This document shows positions 55,149 to 64,000 of a stretch of DNA of 64,000 bases, in pieces. Positions within the stretch are counted from its first letter, which is position 1; the number at the start of each line of letters is the position of its first letter. Under the pieces are notes generated by a model. That model searched no databases. It was given only the letters and a program-made list of their open reading frames with translations, and was not told the DNA's origin. A program made the position numbers and the translations under genes. Origin of the DNA: Rhizophagus irregularis (lineage: Eukaryota; Glomeromycota; Glomeromycetes; Glomerales; Glomeraceae); NCBI RefSeq assembly GCF_026210795.1, contig NC_089433.1:4923001-4987000 (forward strand), in the 5' to 3' direction.

Positions 55149-57783
55149 TTAGTCTTTGTTTTCTTTGTCCCCTGCATCAATATGTCGCATCAGAATTTCT
55201 TGCGGCGTATTATTTATTAAATAATATAACTGACGATTTTCAAACTCCATAATATCATATACTACAGGTTTTCCTCTGGTTCCACCACCCATAGTTGTTC
55301 CACAAAAAAATAGTCTAACCTAAAATTTATAGATAAAAATAGAGATAACGTAATTAGTCAAACAAAATGATTTAAAAAAAAAAATAAAAGTGATATACCT
55401 GATTATGGTTTTTTTTTTCAATGCTTGAAGTAGAAAAAACCCGCAATCCCATATTTTTTTCCTTTAGATTTCGCAAAAATTCTGGAATGTGCTGGGAAAA
55501 AACATGCATATAAGGGGTAACATCCTCTTTTCTATATAAACCCGGTATTTGTGATGCTGAGTTCATTTGCCCCTGACTTGGCCGACAAAACAATTTAATC
55601 CATTGCTTTGCTTTATTTTCGAAATTATCAATTTCTGAATATGTTAGATTAGGACTTCTCAAAACTAAGTATAAATCATAAAAATCACGCCATAGTTTTT
55701 GAATTTCTTCACCACGTTTTCCTGAAATAAAATTAACAATAGGGAAATGTTGCAAAACCTTTTTCTTGTCAGGTCCCATTAATGAGGTCCAGTCCCACTT
55801 GCCACTATTTGATCTTGATTTAAAAAATTCAAAATGAACTTTAATTGACTTCATGGTTTGTTCTATTTGATTTTTAATTTCTCGTTCAAATTCCCTTTTT
55901 TTGAATAAATCATTAAAAAAACATTCCATTAACACATCTGAAATACGTAATAATAGATGTAATTCGTTTGGAATGTAATTTTCTTGCTTAATAGCAGGAA
56001 ATAAAGGTGGTTTTTTTTGACCTGTTAATTTAAAATAATGTTTATAATTAATTTAACATAAATTATTTTAATAAGTTTACACTTACACTTTGTATTTTTA
56101 TTAATTGGCCAACATAAATCTACATTCCAACGATTACTTGCTTCACAATCACAATATAGGCAAAAATATCTTGCATTTGGTGCATTTAATCCCATTATAT
56201 TATACATAAATTTCCAGTCACCAGAAAAATATAATTCAATTGGCCAATGCACACCATCAACAGATATTCCATTTTCTTGAAGATCTTGGAGCTGATACTT
56301 AAATAGATTTCCAACTTTAGCTAATGTTTCATATTTTTCTTTACCTATAAAAAGGCAAATACTAATTTCTCATTATTTAATAAATGTTCTAAAAAATTAC
56401 AAAATTAATACTACCTATACTGATGATCTGGTTTTAATACTTCATCTTTTTCATTTAATAAACAAATAGTTAACATCACATGATTCTGTTTGCGGCCCAC
56501 ATTTCTACCGTCTCCACCAAGTTTCAAATTAATTGTATCTCCTGGTTGAAGAATTGGAGGATTTGATTCATTCCAAATAGGAATAAATATTTGAAGAAGA
56601 TTTCTAATAGATCGATAAACACCATTACCAATTTCTTGTTCACCAACCATGATTCCATCAGGATTGCTTTGATGTTCATCATCATCATCAAGTTGATTAA
56701 CCTCTTTATTAAGATTAATTGTTCCGATTGGTATTTGTTCATTGATTAATTTTGTAATTTCTATTCTTCTTTGTGCAACTTGATATTCACGTGTCAATCG
56801 TGCTTCTACAGCAGCAAGCCTTCGGTAACCATCACGTCCTAATAAAGCTTCATCACAGGCACGCACATAGGCATCTAATTTTATATGATCTAATAATAGA
56901 TTGTATTTTATATTAATAATATGATCTTCATATTCCAATTCCATATTACGTAAGTGAATTGGCTCCCCGGACTCTGAAACCATCCGATGTTGTAAAATAA
57001 GCTGTTTGATTTTCTTGTGAGCATCTCTCCCAAATGATGCATATCGTTTATTTTGTTGTGATACTGATACTTCACTAAGGGGTCGCTTTCTTTTGTCAAT
57101 ATTAGTAGTTTTTGCTATAGTTAATTCTTCAGTTCGTGCTTGATGTAATATTTCAATATCTAATCCAAAAACATGTATCCCAGAAAGTCTAGAATTTTCT
57201 CGGCTAATTCTCTATAAAAATAGATGTTACATTTTTAATATTTTTAGAAATTATAGTTAGACATAATAATTAATACATTAAATAATTTCTAATTTCTAAA
57301 AATTTACCTTTAAAAAAGCATTTATTGCCCCACTTGCTGATCGTTCACTAGATATTGAATATTCTGCCCGTCCTTCTTTCCATGTTATAGTGTATAAAAC
57401 CTTGTTCACATTAATGAATGATTTTGTTATATAACAGATAACAAATTACGCTTATTAGTTTAAGATCATCACTCACTTTATTTACCGGGATGTATTTCGT
57501 TTCACAACGTATTGCTTTGTTTGCAGCTTCCGTTTCTATGATGTATCCATCTGGAATTTGATATTGAACGATGCTCCTACTACTTTTTTGCGTGTATTTA
57601 ATATTTTGTGGATAGTATCCAAGTGCTATTACCTTATACCTTGAATGAACATTTCCGATAGAGTATAAGGCATCTATGTAAGGATTATTAGGATAATCAT
57701 GACAAAAAACTCTGGCGACCTATATAAATTATAAGAAATTTAGCAAAAATCTAACAATAATTATATTATTGCTAACTCACCAT
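55149..57783 (-). CDS. Cassette copy 2, gene A: intact transposase-like protein, seven exons
   Basis: Exons 57783-57781, 57719-57477, 57400-57308, 57211-56415, 56361-56087, 56021-55399 and 55319-55149; all introns are GT-AG and the joined frame of 735 codons is open (734 residues). Exon 1 is just the start codon. Conserved with copy 1 are GDGRNVGRK (Asp347), SGDWKF (Asp427), CLYC (Cys446/449), PPLF, NELHLLLRISDVL, WTSLMG and SSIEKKNHNQ (Glu672). The Asp-Asp spacing (80) and Asp-Cys spacing (19) are identical in both copies, and an intron falls after codon 113 in both. The N-terminal ~110 residues are beta-rich and poorly conserved. I infer a DDE-type transposase or a domesticated derivative, probably nuclear; the superfamily is not identified. 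Confidence 0.8.
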
Positions 57784-58259
57784 GGTGCAATTCTTTTATA
57801 AAATGTGACTAAACTTCGTTTTAAGTGCAACTATTTATAAAGGTTCGTATAAGACTACTTTTTATAATATTTCTTAATTTTGTTAATTTCGAAATGAAAC
57901 TGATCTAAAACTGATCTGAACTTGCGATTTCAATAGCGAAAAGGTTATGTCCTGTGCGGTTATTGGATTTCTTTTTTTTTCACGCGTTTTTGGTACTTTT
58001 TTGGTGGGAGTTTTTTTTATCACACATTTTTGGGTGGTACACCAGTGGTACAACTCACGATCTTGGGTGGTACAACTCGTCAACATCACATAAACTTATT
58101 TAGTGAGATGAGCACGATCAGCCCATATGTTTGTCATTTGTCATTAAATACAGAAATATTATTGGACAATCTAACATTTACCTCCCAGTACAGGGACGGT
58201 GATTTATGGCATTTTACAATATATCACAAAAGTCACAAAATTTTGTGATAAACACAAAT
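57784..58259. other. Upstream flank of cassette copy 2
   Basis: No gene. Two copies of GGGTGGTACA lie at 58032-58080, one in a short repeated block GGTACAACTC. I looked for a terminal repeat matching 54100-54360 and did not find one. Confidence 0.4.
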
Positions 58260-58381
58260 TTTAACACTTCCTCCAGAAGATTCTTTAACCACCTTTGGGA
58301 ATCTTATGATACCCTTCATTACCATTTTTTACATTCATCAATAATCACACGGATTTGTTGTTCATTCCACTGTGCGGCCAT
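58260..58381 (-). pseudogene. Myb/SANT-like DNA-binding domain fragment
   Basis: From ATG at 58381 the minus strand reads MAAQWNEQQIRVIIDECKK, then after a +1 shift NGNEGYHKIPKGG, a stop and RIFWRKC. This resembles the N-terminal Myb/SANT-like domain (WT..Q...LI.E....N..YH...GG...FW) found in Harbinger accessory proteins and related fungal proteins. It is broken by a frameshift and a stop. Confidence 0.5.
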
Positions 58382-58808
58382 TTTTATGTTTAAGAAAAGT
58401 TTTATGATAAGCAATGAAGTGAAGTAACAGAGCAAGCGAAAAAAAGGACCCGCTTATATAGGACACTGCGATTCTCCATTAAAATAAACGTAAATCATAA
58501 GATCAATGATAACATAAAAATAATAATAGTGATACAGGTTGGTATGGACCTTCTGATCAAAATCTGATTAGTGGACCGCCTCGTGATTTATGTTACAGGG
58601 ATTTTTCTGCTAATATGTAGTTGGTAATAAATCATGTGATACGATTTGTTGTTTGACCACGCGAAATCGCGAATCGTGCATTTGACATATTCTCCGTAAA
58701 CTCGATATCTTTGAAACAATGATTAATAGTAAGTGATATAAATACTGATAGTGTAAAAAATATTTAATAAATCAATCTGCAACCTTTTTCTCTTGATAAA
58801 ATTTAAAA
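58382..58808. other. Intergenic region
   Basis: Moderately AT-rich; no gene recognised. Probably contains the promoter of the gene at 58809. Confidence 0.4.
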
Positions 58809-59265
58809 ATGCCATTCGTAGATACTTTCTCTTATTTGAACGCAACAATATACGGAGTGAATATAAACGCAAACTTAGACATGAGGATAGAGAATATTCA
58901 AGCTTCCTCGGGAGTAGCCAAAGTATATTTCACAGACTCGGCGGTAAATTTTGATCTATTTTTTTATAAACTATAATTTATATTAAACAGTACTATAAAT
59001 TCCAAGTTCAATTTTGTTATTCTATCGATAGCTCCCGCTCAATACGAGTAACCCGATACCGCCCCCACCTCAATTAACGATAGTTGATTCTCGCGGAAAT
59101 AATCTGAAACCAATAGTCATTAATGGGATAACATGTTTTGGTATCATAGAATCCCGCGGATATACATTCAGATTGAACGGTCAGGTCTTCTTCACGTTAG
59201 GAACGCATATCCAACAATGCACAATTGTTGCCCCTAGCATGACTCATTTCACTATTCAATTTTAA
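58809..59265 (+). CDS. Small two-exon protein of unknown family
   Basis: Exons 58809-58943 and 59032-59265, intron 58944-59031 (donor GTAAAT, acceptor ATCGATAG), phase 0, 122 residues. The codon composition is richer in G/C (GCG, CCG, CGC, TCG, ACG) than any neighbouring gene, and the junction is clean, which supports a real gene despite its small size. It starts MPFVDTFSYLNATIYGVNIN without a signal peptide. A Pro-rich hinge (NPIPPPPQL) follows the junction, then TIVDSRGNN, ITCFGIIESRGYTFRLNG and TLGTHIQQCTIVAPSM. Alternating hydrophobic residues suggest a small beta-sandwich. I do not recognise the family and propose no function. The unusual composition could reflect transfer or strong expression. 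Confidence 0.7.
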
Positions 59266-60419
59266 ATTTTAAATTTTATTTTTTAAATATATTTGCTTTA
59301 ATGAAAAGTATTTGTAAACAAATTATAAAACATAAATGATTCCGGTGAAGTTTTGATTTCATCGCATAATACACGTACAGTGTGTATAAACAATTAGAAA
59401 AATGCCAAATGACATTTATTTTTTCATTTTAAGTAATTTATCGAACAACTTGCATAATCCGATTTTAATAAGAATCAGAAATATTGGTTGACAATGAACG
59501 AGAAATTATTTTTATAAAAAGAATTTTAATTTGGAAAAGGGATTGATTTATTTTTATTTATAGTTAGTTATTCTTAATATCACGTCAGAGAGCTGATACT
59601 TGAAATATTTAAATATTTTTTTTTCCCACCACGTAAATAAATCGACAAGCGGAGCTGATTGTGAATTAACAATGGTATGAACTGACAAAGGTAACTCATA
59701 AACAATAGCAATATTTTTTTAAATTTCAACGAACTAATAAATAGCTTTCAGTTTCTAATTTAAATATATTTTTCTTTTAAGTATAATATACTTTTATCAA
59801 TAAATACAGAATGTTGTATGATAGACTAATGTAAAAAAGATTTTCTAAATAAGTTAACATGAATCACCGTGATATTGATTATCATCTGACTTCATTCAAA
59901 TTAATATAAGAATAATAATAAAAAAAATTTTATTAGTGGAGGCCATTTAATTTAAAAATAAAGTCATTTTTTTTATTCGTCTAATAATGTGAAAATAATT
60001 ACCGTATCCTTCCGTCTTCCGATTAAGCACCACCCGATTTAAGCACCAACCCGACCTTCATATTAGGATTCTTTTTTTTTTAAATTGCACTGCATTTCTT
60101 TATTGATCTTTTACGTATTACGTAGATACATAAGAAATACTTAGAGGCACATGACCAAAAAGTCCTGTGACCGCAAAGTAATCTATCTAATAAGAACCAA
60201 GAGCGTTCTAACCCTATGTATCAAAGCGTGCAAAAATAATTCCCAGATCAAAAACTAAGCTCCCGTAATATAAATAATCATCCCATGAACTAAAAATTAA
60301 AATAAAATAACGAAACTAAAAAAAAACAAAAAAAAACGAAAAAAAAATCAAGATCTACCTACTACTATACGATTTATTACGCACCCTTTACTTGCTTAAG
60401 TTCCCCGTCCTCTATTCTC
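59266..60419. other. Intergenic region
   Basis: No gene supported. AT-rich to about 60000; then a slightly GC-richer stretch with AAGCACCACCCGAT/AAGCACCAACCCGA repeats at 60026-60055. Confidence 0.4.
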
Positions 60420-61100
60420 TAGCGTTTCTTGAACTTCTTCTCTGGAGGACTGTTCTTTACTCTTTTGTCCCCTGTATCCTTACCGTCCGTCGCTTTATTT
60501 TCGTTTTTTAGACGCTTTGTAAAATTTTCGTATAATGATTCAACGTCTCGCTTTGTTCCGCTAAACTAATAATTCTGCGTCCTAAATTATTGTACTAATC
60601 TCCCGCTTTGACAATCTTTGAATTCTTCATCCGTCTTAAGTCCATTCGCATCTTTCATCTCTTCAATCGCTTCTGTTCTTATGTACGCCCATTCCATATC
60701 GTTAGAAGTTGCTGAAAAATATCACCCAATTCATCAATCTTTTTACTAATTTCCACTAGATCATTGTTGTCTGATTCCTTGAAAGTACGTACTTTATTTT
60801 TCGTCCACCCGGTATTTATTTATGACTTCAACTACTCCATCCGTTGGAATATTATCTTTCTTCAGATTCTTTTTTTTTGAGGTTTCAACTTTGTTTTCTT
60901 CTTTCTCTTCTTCCAAATCATCTCCTACTATCCATTTCTTAATCAAATTCACTACTTCCTCTTCATCTATCGGTTTATCTACCGATTTCTTTTTAATTCT
61001 CTCATCCGCGAATTTGTCTAACTCAACATATCGTCTATTTGGCCTATTAAGATTCTTTTATTTTTCTTCTTGGTTTTTCTAATGATGGTGATAATGGTGG
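60420..61100 (-). pseudogene. Degraded charged protein gene
   Basis: The minus strand has an open stretch at 61057-60794 (88 codons, no start) reading RPNRRYVELDKFADERIKKK, then EEEVVNLIKKWIVGDDLEEE and DGVVEVINKYRVDEK. Downstream, in other frames, KVRTFKESDNNDLVEISKKI, EWAYIRTEAIEEMKDANGLK and NSPPEKKFKKR follow. The sequence looks like a real highly charged, coiled-coil-like protein broken by frameshifts and stops. The open frame on the plus strand is its antisense shadow. The family is unknown; a retroelement or transposon accessory protein is possible. Confidence 0.45.
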
Positions 61101-61436
61101 CCATGTTTAAGTTTGTGTGCCATGCTATTTAATTATTGTTAAGGTTGGTTGCCGTAAGTAACGATTATTATATATCGAATTACAACCTTTAGTGGATGTA
61201 ATATTATAAACGTAAGCTGTAAATTGGCTGTAAATACTACATCATTGTGGTTAGCTAAAAGATGGAAATTCTGATTTAAAGTGTTGACAAATTCTTTAAT
61301 GCAAGCTTTATGCTTTTATCATATGAGTCATTCTTCTTAATCGTGCATATTACAATAGTCTGATATGATATACTACACCCTTCAATTTGTATTTACATGA
61401 AGAGCGAATAATATTATTTTAAATCAACATCCTGAA

Positions 61437-61880
61437 CTAATAACCTTTGACATTTTCCAAGAAAATTGTTTTTATTTCAGGTGACACCTCTGGTTTGATG
61501 AAAATCCATTCCCCATAAAGCCAACGTTCTGAGGCAAGAAAATTTTTACCATTTGGATAAACTTGGGCAGACTCTCTAATTATTAAAATTTCTTTTATAT
61601 AAAATTTAGCCATTTTAGAAGTCACTGCAATACCATCGTTTTGAAGTTCTATAAGCCACAAATTTAAACTAGCTTCAAGATATTGTGCTTTTCTTCCTGC
61701 GCAAATGCGTCGACTTCCCCCTTTTTGCAGACTTGAGTTTATCTTCCTGATTTTTCTAACGCGAAATCATTGAATGATTAATAGAAAAAATAACGTGCAG
61801 TTGCTCTTTGATCATGATTTTTTGCATATTGCAAAACCCTAAGCTTTTCAATGGCAGAATATGATGAGCTTTGAATTTTT
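61437..61880 (-). pseudogene. pogo/Tigger-type transposase DNA-binding region, degraded
   Basis: Read on the minus strand in two frames: first QSSSYSAIEKLRVLQYAKNH and INHSMISR, the helix-turn-helix of CENP-B/pogo transposases; then GRKAQYLEASLNLWLIELQN, GIAVTSKMAKFYIKEI and FLASERWLYGEWI, the HTH_Tnp_Tc5 (CENP-B type) domain. A frameshift and a stop separate them near 61756. No DDE catalytic part is present, so it cannot transpose. It stops at 61437 after VKGY. Confidence 0.75.
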
Positions 61881-61989
61881 GGCATCGCGTGTGAAAAAAA
61901 ATGTATTTAAAATAGGGGTAATTATATAGATTTATGTAATACAAAATTTTTCGAAGCACAAAAAATTTTTTTCCTATGTATGGAAGGAT

Positions 61990-62140
61990 ACGGGTGAATC
62001 TAATTGCGATTTCTCTGATGTATTTGAGTTTTATTAATTGTAAGATATAAATAAAGAGATTATCTTTATCATCTATGAATACCCTGATAAATATTGTAGT
62101 CTTGTGGCTTGTGGCTTATGTGGCTTAGGTCCGTCCGGCA
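61990..62140. repeat. Dispersed repeat shared with 25750-26045
   Basis: GTATTTGAGTTTTATTAATT, AATAAAGAGATTATC, CTTGTGGCTT and GTCCGTCC occur in the same order as at 25750-26045. It ends in a short CGTAACGTCGTAACG repeat. Non-coding. Confidence 0.55.
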
Positions 62141-62198
62141 CGTAACGTCGTAACGTCGTAACGATGTACAACAATTTGGGTTTATAAGTTATAACAAT

Positions 62199-62302
62199 CC
62201 CTATAAAAAATTTTTTCCATGTTTTTTTTTCTTGTTACTTCCGTAAATGTATTGAATCCACGGAGTTTTTACAGAAACTATGGATAAAATTTTTTTACAG
62301 GG
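62199..62302. mobile_element. 104-bp CCCTATAAAA-type MITE
   Basis: Inverted ends CCCTATAAAAAATTTTTT and the complement of CCCTGTAAAAAAATTTT. The interior (TTCCGTAAATGTATTGAATC ... GGATAAAATTTTT) resembles 40430-40568. Flanks are AAT and AAG, so the 3-bp duplication is not exact. Confidence 0.5.
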
Positions 62303-62382
62303 AAGCAGGGAATATTTAACGTACTTTCAGCCATGAAGATAATAAAAAGAAAGAATAAGAAGAATAATAAAAGAATTAAAAT

Positions 62383-62643
62383 GATGACCAAATTAAATAT
62401 AGATGTTCTATAAAAATATTCTTCATTCTGCCTTTAGTAAATAAAACATTGAATGAGATTATTTTTCCAATTCTATGGAAAAATCCTTGGGAATATCTAA
62501 TATACCGAAAGAGGAAATTTCGAGATTTAATCATTTTGTCTTTATCAAGTAAATCAAGAAATAAATTAAAAAATCAATATTCGGGTAACCTTAGATATAG
62601 AAATGCTCTTCCAGTTCCTACTTATACTAATTCTAACAAATAA
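62383..62643 (+). pseudogene. F-box protein pseudogene
   Basis: Begins MMTKLNIDVL, then a stop and loss of most of the YLIFKELHND region, then LLVNKTLNEIIFPILWKNPW and EYLIYRKRKFRDLIILSLSS, matching the start of the intact F-box proteins. It ends after about 60 further codons. The rest of the gene is absent. Confidence 0.7.
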
Positions 62644-62668
62644 TCCATAAACAAAAACGGGTTGAATG

Positions 62669-63007
62669 CAGTGTTGGCCAGTGACTCAAATGACCTCAAA
62701 TGACTCAAATGACTGGTCACGTGTCATTTGGGTCATTTCAACTTTAAATGACAAATGACCTAGTCATTTAAAAATTACATCATAATTCTGGCCAGAACTA
62801 TTCATATAATTTCACTATTTCATGGATAAAATTTTCACATGATATTAGAAGTTCATAATTCTGGCCGGCATCATTAACTTGGCCTGAATTATAAAGCATT
62901 AATTTTAAATGACTCAAATGACAAATGACCTAAATGACTAGGTCATTCGAAGGTCATTCGGAGGTCATCTCAAAATGGGCAAATGACCTAGTCATTTGCC
63001 ATCACTG
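62669..63007. mobile_element. hAT-type MITE with 8-bp duplication and AAATGAC subterminal repeats
   Basis: The ends are CAGTGTTGGC and the complement of CAGTGATGGC, flanked by exact GTTGAATG at 62661-62668 and 63008-63015. More than ten AAATGAC or GTCATTT motifs cluster near both ends, as expected for transposase-binding repeats. The interior has TTCTGGCC motifs and no frame. Confidence 0.9.
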
Positions 63008-63015
63008 GTTGAATG

Positions 63016-64000
63016 GGCATGAATGATGAAACAGATTTCCAATTATACTGTAACACCATAAAGCATTGTGCAAGTCAAGACTGGAGTAAAATATTCGATT
63101 GGAAGGTTTTGCAAAAAAAAAAATTCTACTGTATTTTAATTAAATTTTATTAGCGTTACATTTAATATTAAAAACATGATTACTATATGATAGAACGAAT
63201 CGTAATATTCAAGTATTTATTTTACAACCTATGCAAATTTATTAACATTATTTCCACATGTATTTCGTCTTCAATTTTTTTTGGCTTGAAAATAAACAAC
63301 GTAAAAAACAGTTTCGATTTTAAATATAAGTTTGTGATCAACGATATGTATCGAAAAATTCAAAGACTTAATAAACAATCTATTGGAGACTTGAATGCTG
63401 ACTTTGAAAATTTGAAACTTGCTCTTTAAAAAAAAAAAAATTAAAATAAAATAAAAAATTCCGAGTTTTTCTCGCTATGAAAATCTTGCTACTACACGTG
63501 ATCGTACCTGATGAAATTTTCAATTATGTAAATAAAAAATTTATTTTTACTGTTTATTTACGTACGTCAAATTTTTTTAAATGAAATCAGAATATTTTCT
63601 ATTTAGAAAAAATTAAAAAAATTTTCTTCTCCTTAAAATAAACTTTCTAAGACGGTAATTAGTAATTACCCTTTTATTACTTTTATTAGGAAAAAAGAGA
63701 AATAAGTACTACGAAGAAAGATAAATTAATATATTTCCTTATTCTGTTCCATCTATTAAAAAACACCTGAATCCCGAATCTACACAATTTTTTTTGTCTT
63801 TGTTTTTAACATACTACTGAACCAAATTTTATTAACATTTATTATTTATATTTACGTAGTTGTTATATATATTTAATAAAGTTCTTTTGTATACAATACG
63901 CGATAATAATACATTCCAAAATTGTTTTCATTACATTAAACATGGCAGGGAGCTTTAAATATTAACGAATGGTATTGAGATGAGATTTAATTTATTAAAT
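63016..64000. other. Intergenic region with a possible small exon
   Basis: AT-rich. At 63330-63429 a frame ends VINDMYRKIQRLNKQSIGDL then DFENLKLAL and stop, which looks protein-like, but I found no convincing start or upstream exon. Nothing else recognised up to the window edge. Confidence 0.3.

Noticed and set aside
54180-58200. Terminal inverted repeats of cassette copy 2
   Set aside because: I compared 54100-54360 with 57784-58200 by eye and found no convincing inverted match; a computed alignment of wider flanks would be needed.
63187-63429. 80-codon frame
   Set aside because: The last ~30 codons look protein-like but the first half is AT-driven; no start or splice support.

Overview
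The window looks like a nuclear segment of an arbuscular mycorrhizal fungus (Glomeromycotina, most likely Rhizophagus). This is inferred from very A+T-rich DNA, short GT-AG introns, the family-specific F-box proteins that begin MSKLNxDxLYLIFKELHND, TKL-like kinases, and dense non-autonomous DNA transposons. I saw no tRNA, rRNA or CRISPR array. Genes occupy under a quarter of the window; the rest is repeats, MITEs (miniature inverted-repeat transposable elements), relics and featureless AT-rich DNA.

Layout. 0.5-13 kb: a C2H2 zinc-finger gene with an intron (573-1600), a TA-flanked MITE carrying telomere-like repeats, a polypyrimidine tract, a 52-bp minisatellite, a three-exon Myb/SANT-like gene (6288-7193, minus), an F-box gene (8436-9803) and a secreted protein gene (11374-12735, minus). 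13-26 kb: several inverted-repeat elements, an F-box paralogue (16863-18275, minus) preceded by a hAT-type MITE, a 1.75-kb hAT-type element containing two further MITEs, and a five-unit tandem array that has amplified a protein-kinase fragment. 26-36.5 kb: F-box relics, a pair of inverted ~430-bp repeats about 5.4 kb apart that enclose a six-exon membrane-protein gene and a purine satellite, then copy 1 of a convergent two-gene cassette. 36.5-50 kb: mostly gene-poor, with a conserved secreted protein gene (42500-43234), an F-box pseudogene holding a Ty3/Gypsy reverse-transcriptase fragment, and a kinase with a hydrophobic C-terminal tail (48283-49491, minus). 50-64 kb: a Ser/Pro repeat protein, a small gene split by a Harbinger-like MITE, copy 2 of the cassette, a two-exon small gene (58809-59265), transposase relics and another hAT-type MITE.

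The most interesting signal is the cassette seen twice (33366-36382 and 54364-57783). A roughly 730-codon protein (gene A) with invariant D, D, CxxC and E positions lies tail-to-tail with a small zinc-finger protein (gene B). Reading frames, an intron position at codon 113 and the convergent layout are shared, although the copies are strongly diverged in sequence and inverted relative to each other. Gene A is intact only in copy 2 and gene B only in copy 1. I read this as a two-gene DNA transposon or transposon-derived system of a type I cannot name. I did not find its terminal repeats.

Exon models were assembled by hand from GT-AG sites and reading phase; no expression data or database searches were available.
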